This document shows positions 27,384 through 36,126 of a DNA stretch of 48,689 bases, one piece after another. Positions within the stretch are counted from its first letter, which is position 1; each line of letters begins with the position of its first letter. The stretch is from the NCBI GenBank assembly GCA_949388605.1, contig CASKJV010000014.1, forward strand, positions 1 to 48,689, written 5' to 3'. The stretch comes from an uncultured Clostridia bacterium (GTDB taxonomy: Bacteria; Bacillota; Clostridia; TANB77; CAG-508). The position numbers were made by a program, and so were the translations under genes. Under the pieces are notes generated by a model. It was given only the letters and a program-made list of their open reading frames with translations, had not been told where the DNA came from and made no database searches.

Positions 27384-27773
27384 TTATCCAATATTAACAG
27401 AAAATTTACTAATAATTCCTAATATACCCACTGCTCCAAATAGAACCAACGCTCCTACTACATAACCAATAGATGCCTTTTTTATATCTGCTTTTTCTCC
27501 AGGTGCTGCTGACATATATTTTATTGCAATAACTAATAGCATAGTTACAGCGATACACATACCAACGATTCTTATAATAGCAATAGCCGAATTCATAACC
27601 TTTCTAACTTTTCCACTAGTTTCACTAGAATCATTCCATGTACTATCTTGGTTTGTAATTAAAGAACTCATTTTATTTTTGTATGTTGCATTTGTTCTAC
27701 AAGGCAACAAAATTGAAATTGAAATTATTAATAATAAAATTAAACTAATAGCATTTTTTAAATTAATTTTCAT
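27384..27773 (-). CDS. VirB2/TrbC-like pilin-type protein 4
   Basis: 129 residues: a signal peptide (about 1-29), mature start TYKNKMSSLITNQDSTWNDSS, and two membrane segments joined by IAIKYMSAAPGEKADIKK. The turn is of the AAPGEKAD type shared with the genes at 27802, 28350 and 41024. AAAGGAG precedes the ATG. It is the second gene of the array transcribed from 28229-28257. Confidence 0.87.
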   Translation of the reverse strand: MKINLKNAISLILLLIISISILLPCRTNATYKNKMSSLITNQDSTWNDSSETSGKVRKVMNSAIAIIRIVGMCIAVTMLLVIAIKYMSAAPGEKADIKKASIGYVVGALVLFGAVGILGIISKFSVNIG

Positions 27774-27801
27774 ATTTTTTCTCCTTTCATATTACAAGAT
27801 T

Positions 27802-28191
27802 TTATCCAAAAACTCCTGAAAAATTTTGAAGAATAGTTAGAATTCCTGTAACAGAGAACATTATAACTGCTCCAACAACATATGGAATAGCATGTTTTTT
27901 AATATCTGCTTTTTCGCTAGGAGCTGCCATCATATATTTCATTGCTAAAACACTTATCATAATTATTGCTACTCCAGCACAGATAACTCTAGTAACAGTT
28001 ACAATAGCACCTGCTATATTGGTAACAGATGTAACTGCATTACTAGCATTAGCATCTGCATCAGCACCTGCTATAGTGTTTATTTCACCCATCATATTAT
28101 ATTTTGTTGCATTTACATTGTAATTAATATAAATAGCCAAAATGGCTAACATTATTAATGTAATATACAAAATTTTTTTAAGAATTTTCAT
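27802..28191 (-). CDS. VirB2/TrbC-like pilin-type protein 3 (first of array)
   Basis: 129 residues: a signal peptide to about 27, an Ala/Asp-rich mature start (INTIAGADADANASNAV), and two membrane segments joined by LAMKYMMAAPSEKADIKK. AGGAGG lies 5 bases before the ATG, the strongest site in the array, and a near-consensus promoter lies 40 bases upstream. This gene is therefore probably the most highly expressed of the array and a candidate main subunit alongside the stand-alone pilins at 28350 and 41024. Confidence 0.87.
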   Translation of the reverse strand: MKILKKILYITLIMLAILAIYINYNVNATKYNMMGEINTIAGADADANASNAVTSVTNIAGAIVTVTRVICAGVAIIMISVLAMKYMMAAPSEKADIKKHAIPYVVGAVIMFSVTGILTILQNFSGVFG

Positions 28192-28228
28192 TTTTTCCTC
28201 CTAAACACGTTTTTATCTATTTACTCAT

Positions 28229-28257
28229 ATTATAACATTTTTCGATAATACTTTCAA
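28229..28257 (-). promoter_or_regulatory. Promoter of the five-pilin array
   Basis: TTGAAA (28252-28257), 17 bases, TATAAT (28229-28234) on the minus strand. Confidence 0.72.
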
Positions 28258-28295
28258 TATTTTTATATTAACCTATAATTTTCTATTTGTAAATA

Positions 28296-28340
28296 AAAAA
28301 ATAAAAAAGAGTATTGAAAAATTATATATATCAATACTCT
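28296..28340 (-). terminator. Terminator of stand-alone pilin gene
   Basis: A perfect 10-bp stem AGAGTATTGA (28308-28317)/TCAATACTCT (28331-28340) is followed on the minus strand by an A/T run read as TTTTTTATTTTTT. It separates the pilin at 28350 from the array promoter. Confidence 0.8.
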
Positions 28341-28349
28341 AAAACTTAA

Positions 28350-28739
28350 TTATTCATTATTAATGTTTTTTGTCGCAAATTTTCTTATTATTGCAAGGAT
28401 TCCTGAACCTGAAAACAATATGATAGCTCCAACTATATATACTGTTGCGCTTTTTTTAATATCCGCTTTATCTCCTGGAGCAGCCGACATATATTTAATT
28501 GCTAATACTATTATCATTATAACAGCAACTCCTGAAGCAACAACTTGTATAATTGTTAATAAGGATTGAACAATTTTTAACATACTTTTTCCAGTTCCCG
28601 AATTATCCTTTGCATCTTTTAATATAAAATCCGGATCTATTGTTGAATAAGAAGCAGATGAAATTATATTATATGTATAAATAAGAAATATAGACAATAA
28701 TAAAATTATTAAAGCTTTTTTTAGTATTTTTTTATTCAT
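28350..28739 (-). CDS. VirB2/TrbC-like pilin-type protein 2 (stand-alone unit)
   Basis: 129 residues from the ATG at 28739. This start is chosen because AAGGAG lies 7 bases upstream; a longer in-frame reading would begin before the promoter-proximal region. Signal peptide to about 28, mature start TIDPDFILKDAKDNSGTGK, and two membrane segments joined by LAIKYMSAAPGDKADIKK. It ends AIIRKFATKNINNE. It has its own promoter (28774-28802) and a strong terminator, so its level can be set apart from the array. It is most like the pilin at 41024. Confidence 0.87.
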   Translation of the reverse strand: MNKKILKKALIILLLSIFLIYTYNIISSASYSTIDPDFILKDAKDNSGTGKSMLKIVQSLLTIIQVVASGVAVIMIIVLAIKYMSAAPGDKADIKKSATVYIVGAIILFSGSGILAIIRKFATKNINNE

Positions 28740-28773
28740 ATACATTCTCCTTATATTTGGTTCTCTTTTATTC

Positions 28774-28802
28774 ATTGTATATCTTTTTTCGTTTTTTGTA
28801 AA
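28774..28802 (-). promoter_or_regulatory. Promoter of stand-alone pilin (28350)
   Basis: TTTACA (28797-28802), 17 bases, TACAAT (28774-28779) on the minus strand, about 35 bases before the ATG at 28739. Confidence 0.62.
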
Positions 28803-28849
28803 CATCTATTTTTCAATAATTAAGTATTAAAATTCTAAATCTATTAAAA

Positions 28850-29779
28850 TTAAAAATTAATTCTTTTTTCTTCAATTACTAATGGTCTGTGTTTTACTCT
28901 TTCATTAATTGCCATTATATATTCTCCTAAAAACCCTATAAAAAATAGTTGAATTGCTCCTAAAAAGAATGTTCCTATTAGCATTGGGGCTAAACCAGCA
29001 CTAAATCTATCCCAATATAATAGTTTTAAGACAAGATATACTACACCTATTATAAAACTAAGAATTGAAACTATAATTCCTCCAAAAGTTGCTAAGCGCA
29101 AACCAAATTTTGTATATGAAGTAAAACTAAGCATTGCATAATCAAATAATGTATATAAATTGTTTTTTGTTTTACCACTTTTTCTCTTTCTTTGAGTATA
29201 TTTAATTTCTTTTCTTTCATATCCTAACTCTGCAACAATTCCTCTAAAAAATGGTGTAGGATCGTCTAAATTTCTTAATATATCTATAAATTCTTTATCA
29301 TATAGCCCAAAACCAGTAAATTGTTCTATTTGTGAAACTTCTGATATCTTTTTTAATAATTTATAATAACATTTTCTAAAAAAATATATAATTGGATTTT
29401 CTTTACTTTTAGATTTTATTCCAACTACAATTTTATAACCATTTTCCCACTCTTTTACAAATTTAGGTATCATTTCAACTGGATCTTGAAAATCAGCACA
29501 CATAGATATAGTACAATCACCAGTTGTTTGCAGTAATCCATAATATGGTGATTTATATTGCCCAAAATTTCTAACATTAAATATCGCTTTTATATTTTTA
29601 TTATTTTTACACATTTCACTTAAAATTAATCTTGTTTTGTCTGTTGAATGATTATCTATAAATACTATTTCATATGTATATGTTTTTAATTTTTCCATTT
29701 CTTTTATAATTGCTTGTGCAATTTCTTTAATATTTCCCTCTTCATTATAGCAAGGAATTAAAACACTTATTTTTTTCAT
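28850..29779 (-). CDS. Polyprenyl-phosphate glycosyltransferase (GT2, GtrB/ArnC-like)
   Basis: 309 residues. The GT2 catalytic domain (1-220) opens ISVLIPCYNEEGNI and has FIDNHSTDKT and the metal-binding region MCADFQDP. The RKRKSGKTKNNLY segment before the membrane is typical of the DPM1/GtrB group. Two C-terminal membrane segments follow (about 232-255 and 262-290). This architecture transfers one sugar from an NDP-sugar to undecaprenyl phosphate on the cytoplasmic side. As the last gene of the sugar operon, with a GT-C-like protein at its head, it suggests an extracytoplasmic single-sugar decoration system. The donor is unknown; the CDP-deoxysugar made by the operon is the natural candidate. 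Confidence 0.88.
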   Translation of the reverse strand: MKKISVLIPCYNEEGNIKEIAQAIIKEMEKLKTYTYEIVFIDNHSTDKTRLILSEMCKNNKNIKAIFNVRNFGQYKSPYYGLLQTTGDCTISMCADFQDPVEMIPKFVKEWENGYKIVVGIKSKSKENPIIYFFRKCYYKLLKKISEVSQIEQFTGFGLYDKEFIDILRNLDDPTPFFRGIVAELGYERKEIKYTQRKRKSGKTKNNLYTLFDYAMLSFTSYTKFGLRLATFGGIIVSILSFIIGVVYLVLKLLYWDRFSAGLAPMLIGTFFLGAIQLFFIGFLGEYIMAINERVKHRPLVIEEKRINF

Positions 29780-29804
29780 ACTTAATAATATAACTTTTCC
29801 TTTC

Positions 29805-31001
29805 TTATAAATTATATAATTTTATAATTTTATTTTTAGGTATAATATTTTCAATCGAATTACATATAGCTTTTTCCGATGAATATGAAGATATAATTAT
29901 TTTATCAACAATTCCTAATTCTATATCTTCTTTTTTAAAATTTGAAATTTTAATATTCAAAATTTCTTTTCCTTGTTTTTTTACATCAGAATCGTAAATT
30001 CGAACTATATTTTTATTTTTTAAATTAGTCATTGCTAGTAATCTTGATGTATGATTTCCTGCTCCCCATATAGCAAGTTTCTCATCATCTTTAATTTCAT
30101 CTATTTTTTTTCTAATTTCATTTAATATATTTTCAGAGTCTTCTATATATCTTCTTACATTATCTATAGTATTATCTATTATTTTTTTCTTCTCATATTT
30201 AATATTTTCATCATCTATTTTCCATAAAGTCATTATTGCTGGTGTACCAGCTGCAACATAGCAATTTAAATAAAATTCTATACGTGCATTTATTAAATGA
30301 AATCCTGATTTATACATAAGATTTTGTAATGATGCAAAAGTAAAATAATTAACATGTTCATCGGAAAACATTCCAAAATTTTCATCACTAAATTTATAAT
30401 CAAATGTTGGAACATCTATAAAAATATATTTATTTGCAAATTTTTTCACTTTTTCTATAAATTCCATTGGATTTACAATGTGTTCAAGAATATGAGAAAG
30501 AAAAATCAAATCAAATTTATCTTGTACTTTTTTTTCTTTTAAATAATTTTCAAATGTATCTGCATATATTTCTATATCATAATTTTTTTTTGAAGTTTCC
30601 TTATTATAATTAGATGGTTCTATTCCAAAAACCTTTTTTCCTTCTTTTTTATATAAACTTAAGTTATACCCTGAAGCTGCTCCAATTTCAAAAACAGAAT
30701 TTATTTTTTCTTTACAATTTTCTTCTATAAAATGTTTCTGAATATTACTTCTTATAACATAATCTTGCTTTTCTATAAAGTTAATCTTTTCTTCATCAAA
30801 TTCGTATTTTGATAAATATTTATATCTTTTTTCTAAATCATCTCCTGAAAATGGATTTGCATTAAATAAAAAACTACAATTTGAACAATATCCAATCTTT
30901 TCTTCATAATAATCTTTCATTCCTATTAATCCACAAAAAGGAATTTTATATATAATATCTATATTTTTTCCACAAATTGAACATTTTTTTATTTCATTCA
31001 T
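29805..31001 (-). CDS. SAM-dependent C-methyltransferase-like protein with zinc-binding N-terminus
   Basis: 398 residues from the ATG at 31001 (GGAG 7 bases upstream; an in-frame GTG four codons earlier overlaps that site). The N-terminal Cys region (CSICG, CSNCSFLF) matches the zinc-binding domain of NDP-hexose C-methyltransferases. A Rossmann SAM domain has VFEIGAASGYNLSLYK and LIFLSHILEHIVNP. The C-terminal part (LAIWGAGNHTSRLLAMT) is the third domain of that family. TylC3-like enzymes put a methyl on a ketosugar carbon. In this operon the substrate would be a CDP-4-keto-deoxyhexose or a product of it. Domain order is convincing; substrate is inferred. Confidence 0.82.
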   Translation of the reverse strand: MNEIKKCSICGKNIDIIYKIPFCGLIGMKDYYEEKIGYCSNCSFLFNANPFSGDDLEKRYKYLSKYEFDEEKINFIEKQDYVIRSNIQKHFIEENCKEKINSVFEIGAASGYNLSLYKKEGKKVFGIEPSNYNKETSKKNYDIEIYADTFENYLKEKKVQDKFDLIFLSHILEHIVNPMEFIEKVKKFANKYIFIDVPTFDYKFSDENFGMFSDEHVNYFTFASLQNLMYKSGFHLINARIEFYLNCYVAAGTPAIMTLWKIDDENIKYEKKKIIDNTIDNVRRYIEDSENILNEIRKKIDEIKDDEKLAIWGAGNHTSRLLAMTNLKNKNIVRIYDSDVKKQGKEILNIKISNFKKEDIELGIVDKIIISSYSSEKAICNSIENIIPKNKIIKLYNL

Positions 31002-31019
31002 TATATTCTCCACATTAAA

Positions 31020-31934
31020 TTAATACTTATTTTTATACCACTCTATTGTTTCTTCTATTCCTTTTTGAAAACCAATTTTAGGTTCAAATCCTGTATCATT
31101 TATTAATTCAGTTATATCTACTGATAAATTCATAACTTGCTTTTCACTATATGGAATTTTTCCAAAATTTAAATGTATATCTGAATTAATAGCAGTTTTT
31201 ATAATTTCTATAAATTCATATAATTTTTTAGTTTTTCCATTTGCAATACAATAAACTTTATTATTTATTCCTTTTTCTCCAAGTAAAAATAGTGCTTCTA
31301 TTGCATCTTTAGAATATAAATAATTCCAATTTTGTTCTCCTAATGTATAATCTGGTGACATTCCGTTTAACATCTCTCTTATACTTGTCATTATCATTGT
31401 ATTTTCACCATCATATGGACCATAAACACTAAATACTCTTGTCCAAATATGTTTTATTTCAAGACTATTTGCAAGTTCTCTACTTTTAATTCCTGCTAGT
31501 AATTTTGCTTTTCCATATTCTGTTTCTGGATTAGTTTCTGTTTTGGAATTAATTATGCCATCAACTCTACCATATTCAGCTTGAGAACCAGCACCTATAA
31601 ATGTATTACATCCCAGTCTTTTAGCCAATTTAACTGCATCTAATGTATATTCTACATTTAATTCTTGTTTTTCTATTTGATTTCTATCATTTCCAAATGT
31701 CCCATCCCATCCAAAATGATAAAAAACATCATATTTTGACTCTTTAATTTCAAGGTTCTTTAAATTTTCTAAATTGCATTCAATAATTTTAAGATTTTTA
31801 TTTTCTTTTAGATTTTTCCTTCTTTTGGAGTTCTCCCTAATAATTGCTAATACTTCAATATCTTTCGAAAGTAAATATTCAATAAGAGTAACTCCAATCA
31901 TTCCTGTTGCACCTGTTACAACTACTTTTTTCAT
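31020..31934 (-). CDS. NAD-dependent epimerase/dehydratase (extended SDR)
   Basis: 304 residues from the ATG at 31934. An in-frame TTG four codons earlier overlaps the preceding stop, but GAGG is best placed for the ATG. The Rossmann motif is KVVVTGATGMIGVTLIEYL, with the SDR catalytic TEYGKAK (YxxxK) at about 145 and AGSQAEYG before it. NDP-sugar 4-epimerases, reductases and dehydratases share this form. In a yersiniose-type pathway a reductase is needed after the ThDP enzyme, and this is a candidate; that is inference from context. Confidence 0.85.
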   Translation of the reverse strand: MKKVVVTGATGMIGVTLIEYLLSKDIEVLAIIRENSKRRKNLKENKNLKIIECNLENLKNLEIKESKYDVFYHFGWDGTFGNDRNQIEKQELNVEYTLDAVKLAKRLGCNTFIGAGSQAEYGRVDGIINSKTETNPETEYGKAKLLAGIKSRELANSLEIKHIWTRVFSVYGPYDGENTMIMTSIREMLNGMSPDYTLGEQNWNYLYSKDAIEALFLLGEKGINNKVYCIANGKTKKLYEFIEIIKTAINSDIHLNFGKIPYSEKQVMNLSVDITELINDTGFEPKIGFQKGIEETIEWYKNKY

Positions 31935-31942
31935 ATAATACC

Positions 31943-32605
31943 TCAATTTACAATATAATCATATATATCTTTAGCTTCTTTTGCAACAAATTTTACAATT
32001 TCACTATTTTTATCTTCTTCTTTTCCTTGTCCCCATTCAACAAAAATAGCATCAATTCCTGCATTTTCAGCAGTTTTTACATCACTTAGCCCATCACCAA
32101 TATACACTGCATCTTTTTTATCTAGATTTGTATATTTTAAAATATCATAAACAGCTGTTGGATTAGGTTTTGAAGGATAATCGTTTACATAGCCAATAAT
32201 TTTTTCAAATTTTATATCATAGAAAAATTTCTTACATAATTCTTCTGTTAGAATTTGTTTTTTATTTGTATTTATTGCAAGTAGAATTCTTTTATCCTGT
32301 AGTTTTTTTAATAATTCTATTATTCCATCATATGGTTTTGTGTTTTCTTTTTTACAATTTAAATATAAGTTTGAATAATATTGTTTTATATCATTTATAT
32401 TTTTCTTTGTTGATATTTTGGTTTGATTATACTTTAATAATTTTTCAATTACAATTTCCAAATTTCCACCAACAAAATTATTATATAATTCTATTGGATG
32501 TGCATTATATCCAAATTTTTCAAGACTTTTATTAAAGCAAATTGCAACATCAGTTATAGTATTCATTAATGTTCCATCAAAATCAAATATACATATTTTT
32601 TTCAT
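31943..32605 (-). CDS. HAD-family phosphatase (PGP/Gph-like)
   Basis: 220 residues with HAD motif I DFDGTLMNT (8-16), a helical cap, motif II INTNKK (about 113), motif III Lys in PSKPNP, and motif IV IGDGLSDVKTAENAG (about 170). It resembles phosphoglycolate phosphatase-like enzymes; the substrate is unknown. Its TGA stop overlaps the ribosome binding region of the SDR gene downstream, so the two are translationally coupled. It lies in the sugar operon and may remove phosphate from a sugar intermediate or clear a side product. Confidence 0.85.
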   Translation of the reverse strand: MKKICIFDFDGTLMNTITDVAICFNKSLEKFGYNAHPIELYNNFVGGNLEIVIEKLLKYNQTKISTKKNINDIKQYYSNLYLNCKKENTKPYDGIIELLKKLQDKRILLAINTNKKQILTEELCKKFFYDIKFEKIIGYVNDYPSKPNPTAVYDILKYTNLDKKDAVYIGDGLSDVKTAENAGIDAIFVEWGQGKEEDKNSEIVKFVAKEAKDIYDYIVN

Positions 32606-32649
32606 ATTATTTCACTCAATTCTTTATATATCTAAGTTAATTTAATTAA

Positions 32650-34464
32650 TTAATTAATCTTAGACACTTCTTTTTTTATAGTTTCATATTCATCTTGCGG
32701 TAAAAACGGAAACATATCGTCAAGTTCTGGCGATTGCATAGTTCCATCTGGTAAAACTTTTGAAGAAAGCTTTGGCTCAAAATTTTGGTTTTCGTCTAAA
32801 ATAACTTCACAAATAATTGGACCTTCTACATTTAGAACTTCTGCTATTTGGCTATTAATATTTTGAATATTATCTATTCTTTTAAATTTTACTCCATAAG
32901 CATATGCAATTTTTCCCATATCTGGAAAACTAATTCCGTTTTCTTTGCAAACTCCCACTAATGGTGGATTAAATAAATTATTTTGTGTTTGTCTTATTGA
33001 ATGATATCCATTATTATTTAAAATAAATATTTTCAAATTTAAATTATTATGTACTACAGTTTGTAACTCTTGAATATTCATTTGAAAACTTCCATCTCCA
33101 TCTAAGCAAACTACTCTATCTCCTTTGGAAGCAACTGTAGCGCCTATTGATGCAGGAAATCCATATCCCATAGCTGCACATCCTGAATTAGTAAATAATC
33201 TTTGACCTTCTTTTATCTTTGCTCCTTGAAATCCTATTACGCATGCACTACCGTTTCCAACAATAATTTTATCATTTTCTTGTAATTCATCAAATAATTT
33301 ATCTATAAATACATATGGATTTACTGAAGTAGTTTTTTTATAATACTTTTCAAGTACTACTGGATATTTAGTATTTATATTCCTGCACCAATTTAACCAT
33401 TTTATATGTGTTTCATTTCCTTGATAATCCACTTTTAATAATGAGTTAATTACATCTCTTAAATTTGCATGAATAGGCATGTCAACTGATATTGTAGGTT
33501 TTTTTAATTCATTTTCATCTATATCTATAATTATTTTATATGCATTTTTAGCAAAACTTTTATAATTATAACTAATCATTCTTATATTTAATCTACATCC
33601 AATTGAAATTAATAAATCACTATTTTGTACAACAAAGTTTCCACCTCTTGTCCCGACAGTTCCTGGTTTTCCAACAAATAATGGATTATCGTCTGTAAGA
33701 ACATCATGTGCATTCCAAGCAGTTACTACTGGGATTTTCAATTTTTCTATTAATTTTACAAATTCATTATGACTATTAGCTAATCTAATTCCTGTCCCTG
33801 CTAAAATTACTGGTCTCTTAGATGTTCTTATCTTTTCTAAAATTAAATTAGTATACTTTTCATCATATATTGGATTTTCTTTTTCTTCTAATCCCTCTTC
33901 AATAGGATTAAATTCTTTTAAATTATCGATTTCTATAATTGCAGATTGTACATCTATTGGAATGTCCAACCATACTGGCCCTGGTCTACCATTTGTTGCT
34001 AAATATAAAGCTTTTTCTAAATGATATCTTATATTTTCTGGAGTCTTTACCATAACTGAATATTTAGTCATAGTTGACACACAATCTACTATATTGAATT
34101 CTTGATCTCCTAATTGTCTTAATTTAACATCAGTAAAGGCTATTGTAGTTTCTCTTTTAACTTGTCCAGAAATTACAAACATTGGTATAGAATCAACCCA
34201 AGCTCCATATACTCCTGTAATTGCATTAGTTCCACCAGGTCCAGTTGTAACGCATACTGCTGATAGCTTATTAGTTAATCTTGTATATCCTTCTGCTGCA
34301 ATACTACAAGCTTGTTCATGATGATTATATACACAATTTAGTCCAGTTTTATGTCCAAAACTATCATTTAAATGCATTGCTCCTCCACCAGTTACTGTGA
34401 ACATATCCACTATTCCATTATCTACCAAAAAATTGGCAACATAATCTGATAATTTAATTTTCAT
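32650..34464 (-). CDS. ThDP-dependent acetolactate synthase-like enzyme (YerE-type candidate)
   Basis: 604 residues. The N-terminal Pyr domain has the activating Glu in YNHHEQACSIAAEGY (about 50) and GPGGTNAITG. The middle domain (about 190-330) contains PVILAGTGIRLA. The C-terminal PP domain has the ThDP/Mg motif GDGSFQMN (about 456) followed by ILNNNGYHS. The family makes two-carbon additions from pyruvate. Beside RfbF/G/H genes, such enzymes (YerE of yersiniose synthesis) attach an acetyl branch to C4 of a CDP-3,6-dideoxy-4-ketosugar. Ordinary acetolactate synthase is possible but unlikely here: no small subunit or ilv genes are present and all neighbours are sugar genes. A gap of 117 bases upstream breaks the tight operon spacing. 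Confidence 0.82.
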   Translation of the reverse strand: MKIKLSDYVANFLVDNGIVDMFTVTGGGAMHLNDSFGHKTGLNCVYNHHEQACSIAAEGYTRLTNKLSAVCVTTGPGGTNAITGVYGAWVDSIPMFVISGQVKRETTIAFTDVKLRQLGDQEFNIVDCVSTMTKYSVMVKTPENIRYHLEKALYLATNGRPGPVWLDIPIDVQSAIIEIDNLKEFNPIEEGLEEKENPIYDEKYTNLILEKIRTSKRPVILAGTGIRLANSHNEFVKLIEKLKIPVVTAWNAHDVLTDDNPLFVGKPGTVGTRGGNFVVQNSDLLISIGCRLNIRMISYNYKSFAKNAYKIIIDIDENELKKPTISVDMPIHANLRDVINSLLKVDYQGNETHIKWLNWCRNINTKYPVVLEKYYKKTTSVNPYVFIDKLFDELQENDKIIVGNGSACVIGFQGAKIKEGQRLFTNSGCAAMGYGFPASIGATVASKGDRVVCLDGDGSFQMNIQELQTVVHNNLNLKIFILNNNGYHSIRQTQNNLFNPPLVGVCKENGISFPDMGKIAYAYGVKFKRIDNIQNINSQIAEVLNVEGPIICEVILDENQNFEPKLSSKVLPDGTMQSPELDDMFPFLPQDEYETIKKEVSKIN

Positions 34465-34582
34465 TTTTAATATTATACTAGAGTTCTCTAATACATTCCT
34501 TTAATATATTTAGGTTTTTTATATAAGGTTTTACCTATAAACCAAATAATATATAAATATAATATTTTTTCTTTAAAATTTG

Positions 34583-35212
34583 TTATTTTACTCTCTCAAT
34601 AAAATCTCTTGCCATTTCTGTTGTTTTTTCATAATCTCCATTCTTAGCTGGATTTATAATTTCTCCACCAACTCCAATTGCAATAGCTCCATTTTTAATC
34701 CACTTATCCGAATCTTCTAATGAAATATTTCCTGTCGGAATAATTTGAATATATGGAAACGGTCCTCTAAATACTTTTATAATTTCTGGACCATAAGCAT
34801 TTCTTGGAAATAATTTTACAATATCTGCACCATGTTCCATAGCATTATTTGCTTCTGTTGGTGTGGCAATTCCAGGTATCATTAGTACTCTATATCTATT
34901 ACATAGTTTCATTAAATCTTTATTAAAAATAGGGCTTACTATAAATTCTGCTCCTGCACTTATTACAAATCTTGCTGTTTCTGCATCTAATACAGTTCCA
35001 GCTCCAATTACAACATCTGTATTCTTGTATTTTTGGGCTAAGTTTTCTATTATTCTAATAGCATTTGGAACTGTCATTGTTATTTCAATTAAATGTACTC
35101 CTCCTGCAACTACTGCACTAACTATTTTCTCTATCTCTTCTTCATTTTCACTTCTCACTACAGAAATAACCTTTTCATTTTTTATTTTTTGAATTATATC
35201 TATCTTATCCAT
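34583..35212 (-). CDS. KDPG/KHG-type aldolase (class I, pyruvate-forming)
   Basis: 209 residues, the normal length for KDPG/KHG aldolase. The catalytic Glu is in LIEITMTVP (about 43) and the Schiff-base Lys is in DIVKLFPRNAYGP (about 130), with GAGTVLD and IPTGNISLED also present. It cleaves 2-keto-3-deoxy sugar acids to pyruvate plus an aldehyde, or runs in reverse. No KDG kinase or uronate genes are near. Its place in the sugar operon suggests either pyruvate supply to the ThDP enzyme or a pyruvate-based chain extension. Fold and active site are sure; physiological role is not. Confidence 0.9.
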   Translation of the reverse strand: MDKIDIIQKIKNEKVISVVRSENEEEIEKIVSAVVAGGVHLIEITMTVPNAIRIIENLAQKYKNTDVVIGAGTVLDAETARFVISAGAEFIVSPIFNKDLMKLCNRYRVLMIPGIATPTEANNAMEHGADIVKLFPRNAYGPEIIKVFRGPFPYIQIIPTGNISLEDSDKWIKNGAIAIGVGGEIINPAKNGDYEKTTEMARDFIERVK

Positions 35213-35234
35213 ATTTACCTCCTATATATTTAGT

Positions 35235-36089
35235 TTAAATACAATATATTACTGTATCTGCTTCATTTATACCATGTTGTCTTAAGTAAATTTTATACTC
35301 TGGAATAAGTTTATGTATATATTCTATGATATCTATCATATCGTTATCACTATGATAAATGCATATTGCTAATTTAGGTTTATTTTTCAATATTATATTT
35401 TCTGCTCCTTTTAAGCATTCTAACTCTGAACCTTCTATATCCATTTTTATAAATGTGGATTTTTCGCATTCTTTAACACTATCTAAATTAACTACTTTAA
35501 TAGTATTATTTCCCTCATCACAAATTGATGAGCCACCTCGGTTTCCTGAATTAAATTTTAATGTTCCATTTTTTATCCATGTTCCATAAGGAAAACAATA
35601 AATTCTTTCATATTTCTTTGCAAATTTTTTTAACTTTTCAAAATTATATTTATCTGGTTCAAAAGCAACAATTCCATCATAATTATAATTACTTTCTAGT
35701 AAAAACTTTTCTACTGTGTCACCAATATATGCTCCACAATCTATAAAAGTTTCATTACTATTTAACTTAATTATATCTGTAGGAAAATATATATTTTCAA
35801 AATTATAACATGGGAAATCTTTTCTTTTTCTTTTACATCTATATAATATCATTTTTTTGTAAATCTCTTTTGATTCTTCATCTTCCAAAATATTTATATT
35901 TTTTTCTATTCTTTCTTTATTTTCGTTAAAAAATTTTTTTCTTTTTTCTAAATAATCTTTACTGCAAATTCTGTAAACAAAATCTCCAATACCTATTTCT
36001 ATAGCAAAATATATTAGTTTTCTTGTAATTATATTTTTTTCGCATTTATCAAAAACTTTATTAAAAATACTATTTCTTAGTCCATTCAT
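35235..36089 (-). CDS. FkbM-family methyltransferase
   Basis: 284 residues. After a Lys-rich N-terminal region of about 100 residues comes a FkbM-type SAM domain: ETFIDCGAYIGDTVEKF, IVAFEPDKYNFEKLKKF and FIKMDIEGSELECLKGAENI, then ICIYHSDNDMIDI. These enzymes usually O-methylate sugars or lipids in surface-glycan clusters. Start ATG at 36089. It is 22 bases upstream of the aldolase gene in the same operon. The acceptor is probably the cluster's deoxysugar or its glycoside. Confidence 0.85.
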   Translation of the reverse strand: MNGLRNSIFNKVFDKCEKNIITRKLIYFAIEIGIGDFVYRICSKDYLEKRKKFFNENKERIEKNINILEDEESKEIYKKMILYRCKRKRKDFPCYNFENIYFPTDIIKLNSNETFIDCGAYIGDTVEKFLLESNYNYDGIVAFEPDKYNFEKLKKFAKKYERIYCFPYGTWIKNGTLKFNSGNRGGSSICDEGNNTIKVVNLDSVKECEKSTFIKMDIEGSELECLKGAENIILKNKPKLAICIYHSDNDMIDIIEYIHKLIPEYKIYLRQHGINEADTVIYCI

Positions 36090-36126
36090 GCTTTCTCAAT
36101 ACTCCATTTCTTCATATAAAGAAAAT

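Noticed and set aside
34465-34582. Leaderless start or separate promoter for the ThDP enzyme gene
   Set aside because: TATAAT lies 7 bases before the ATG but no fitting -35 box exists; too weak to annotate.
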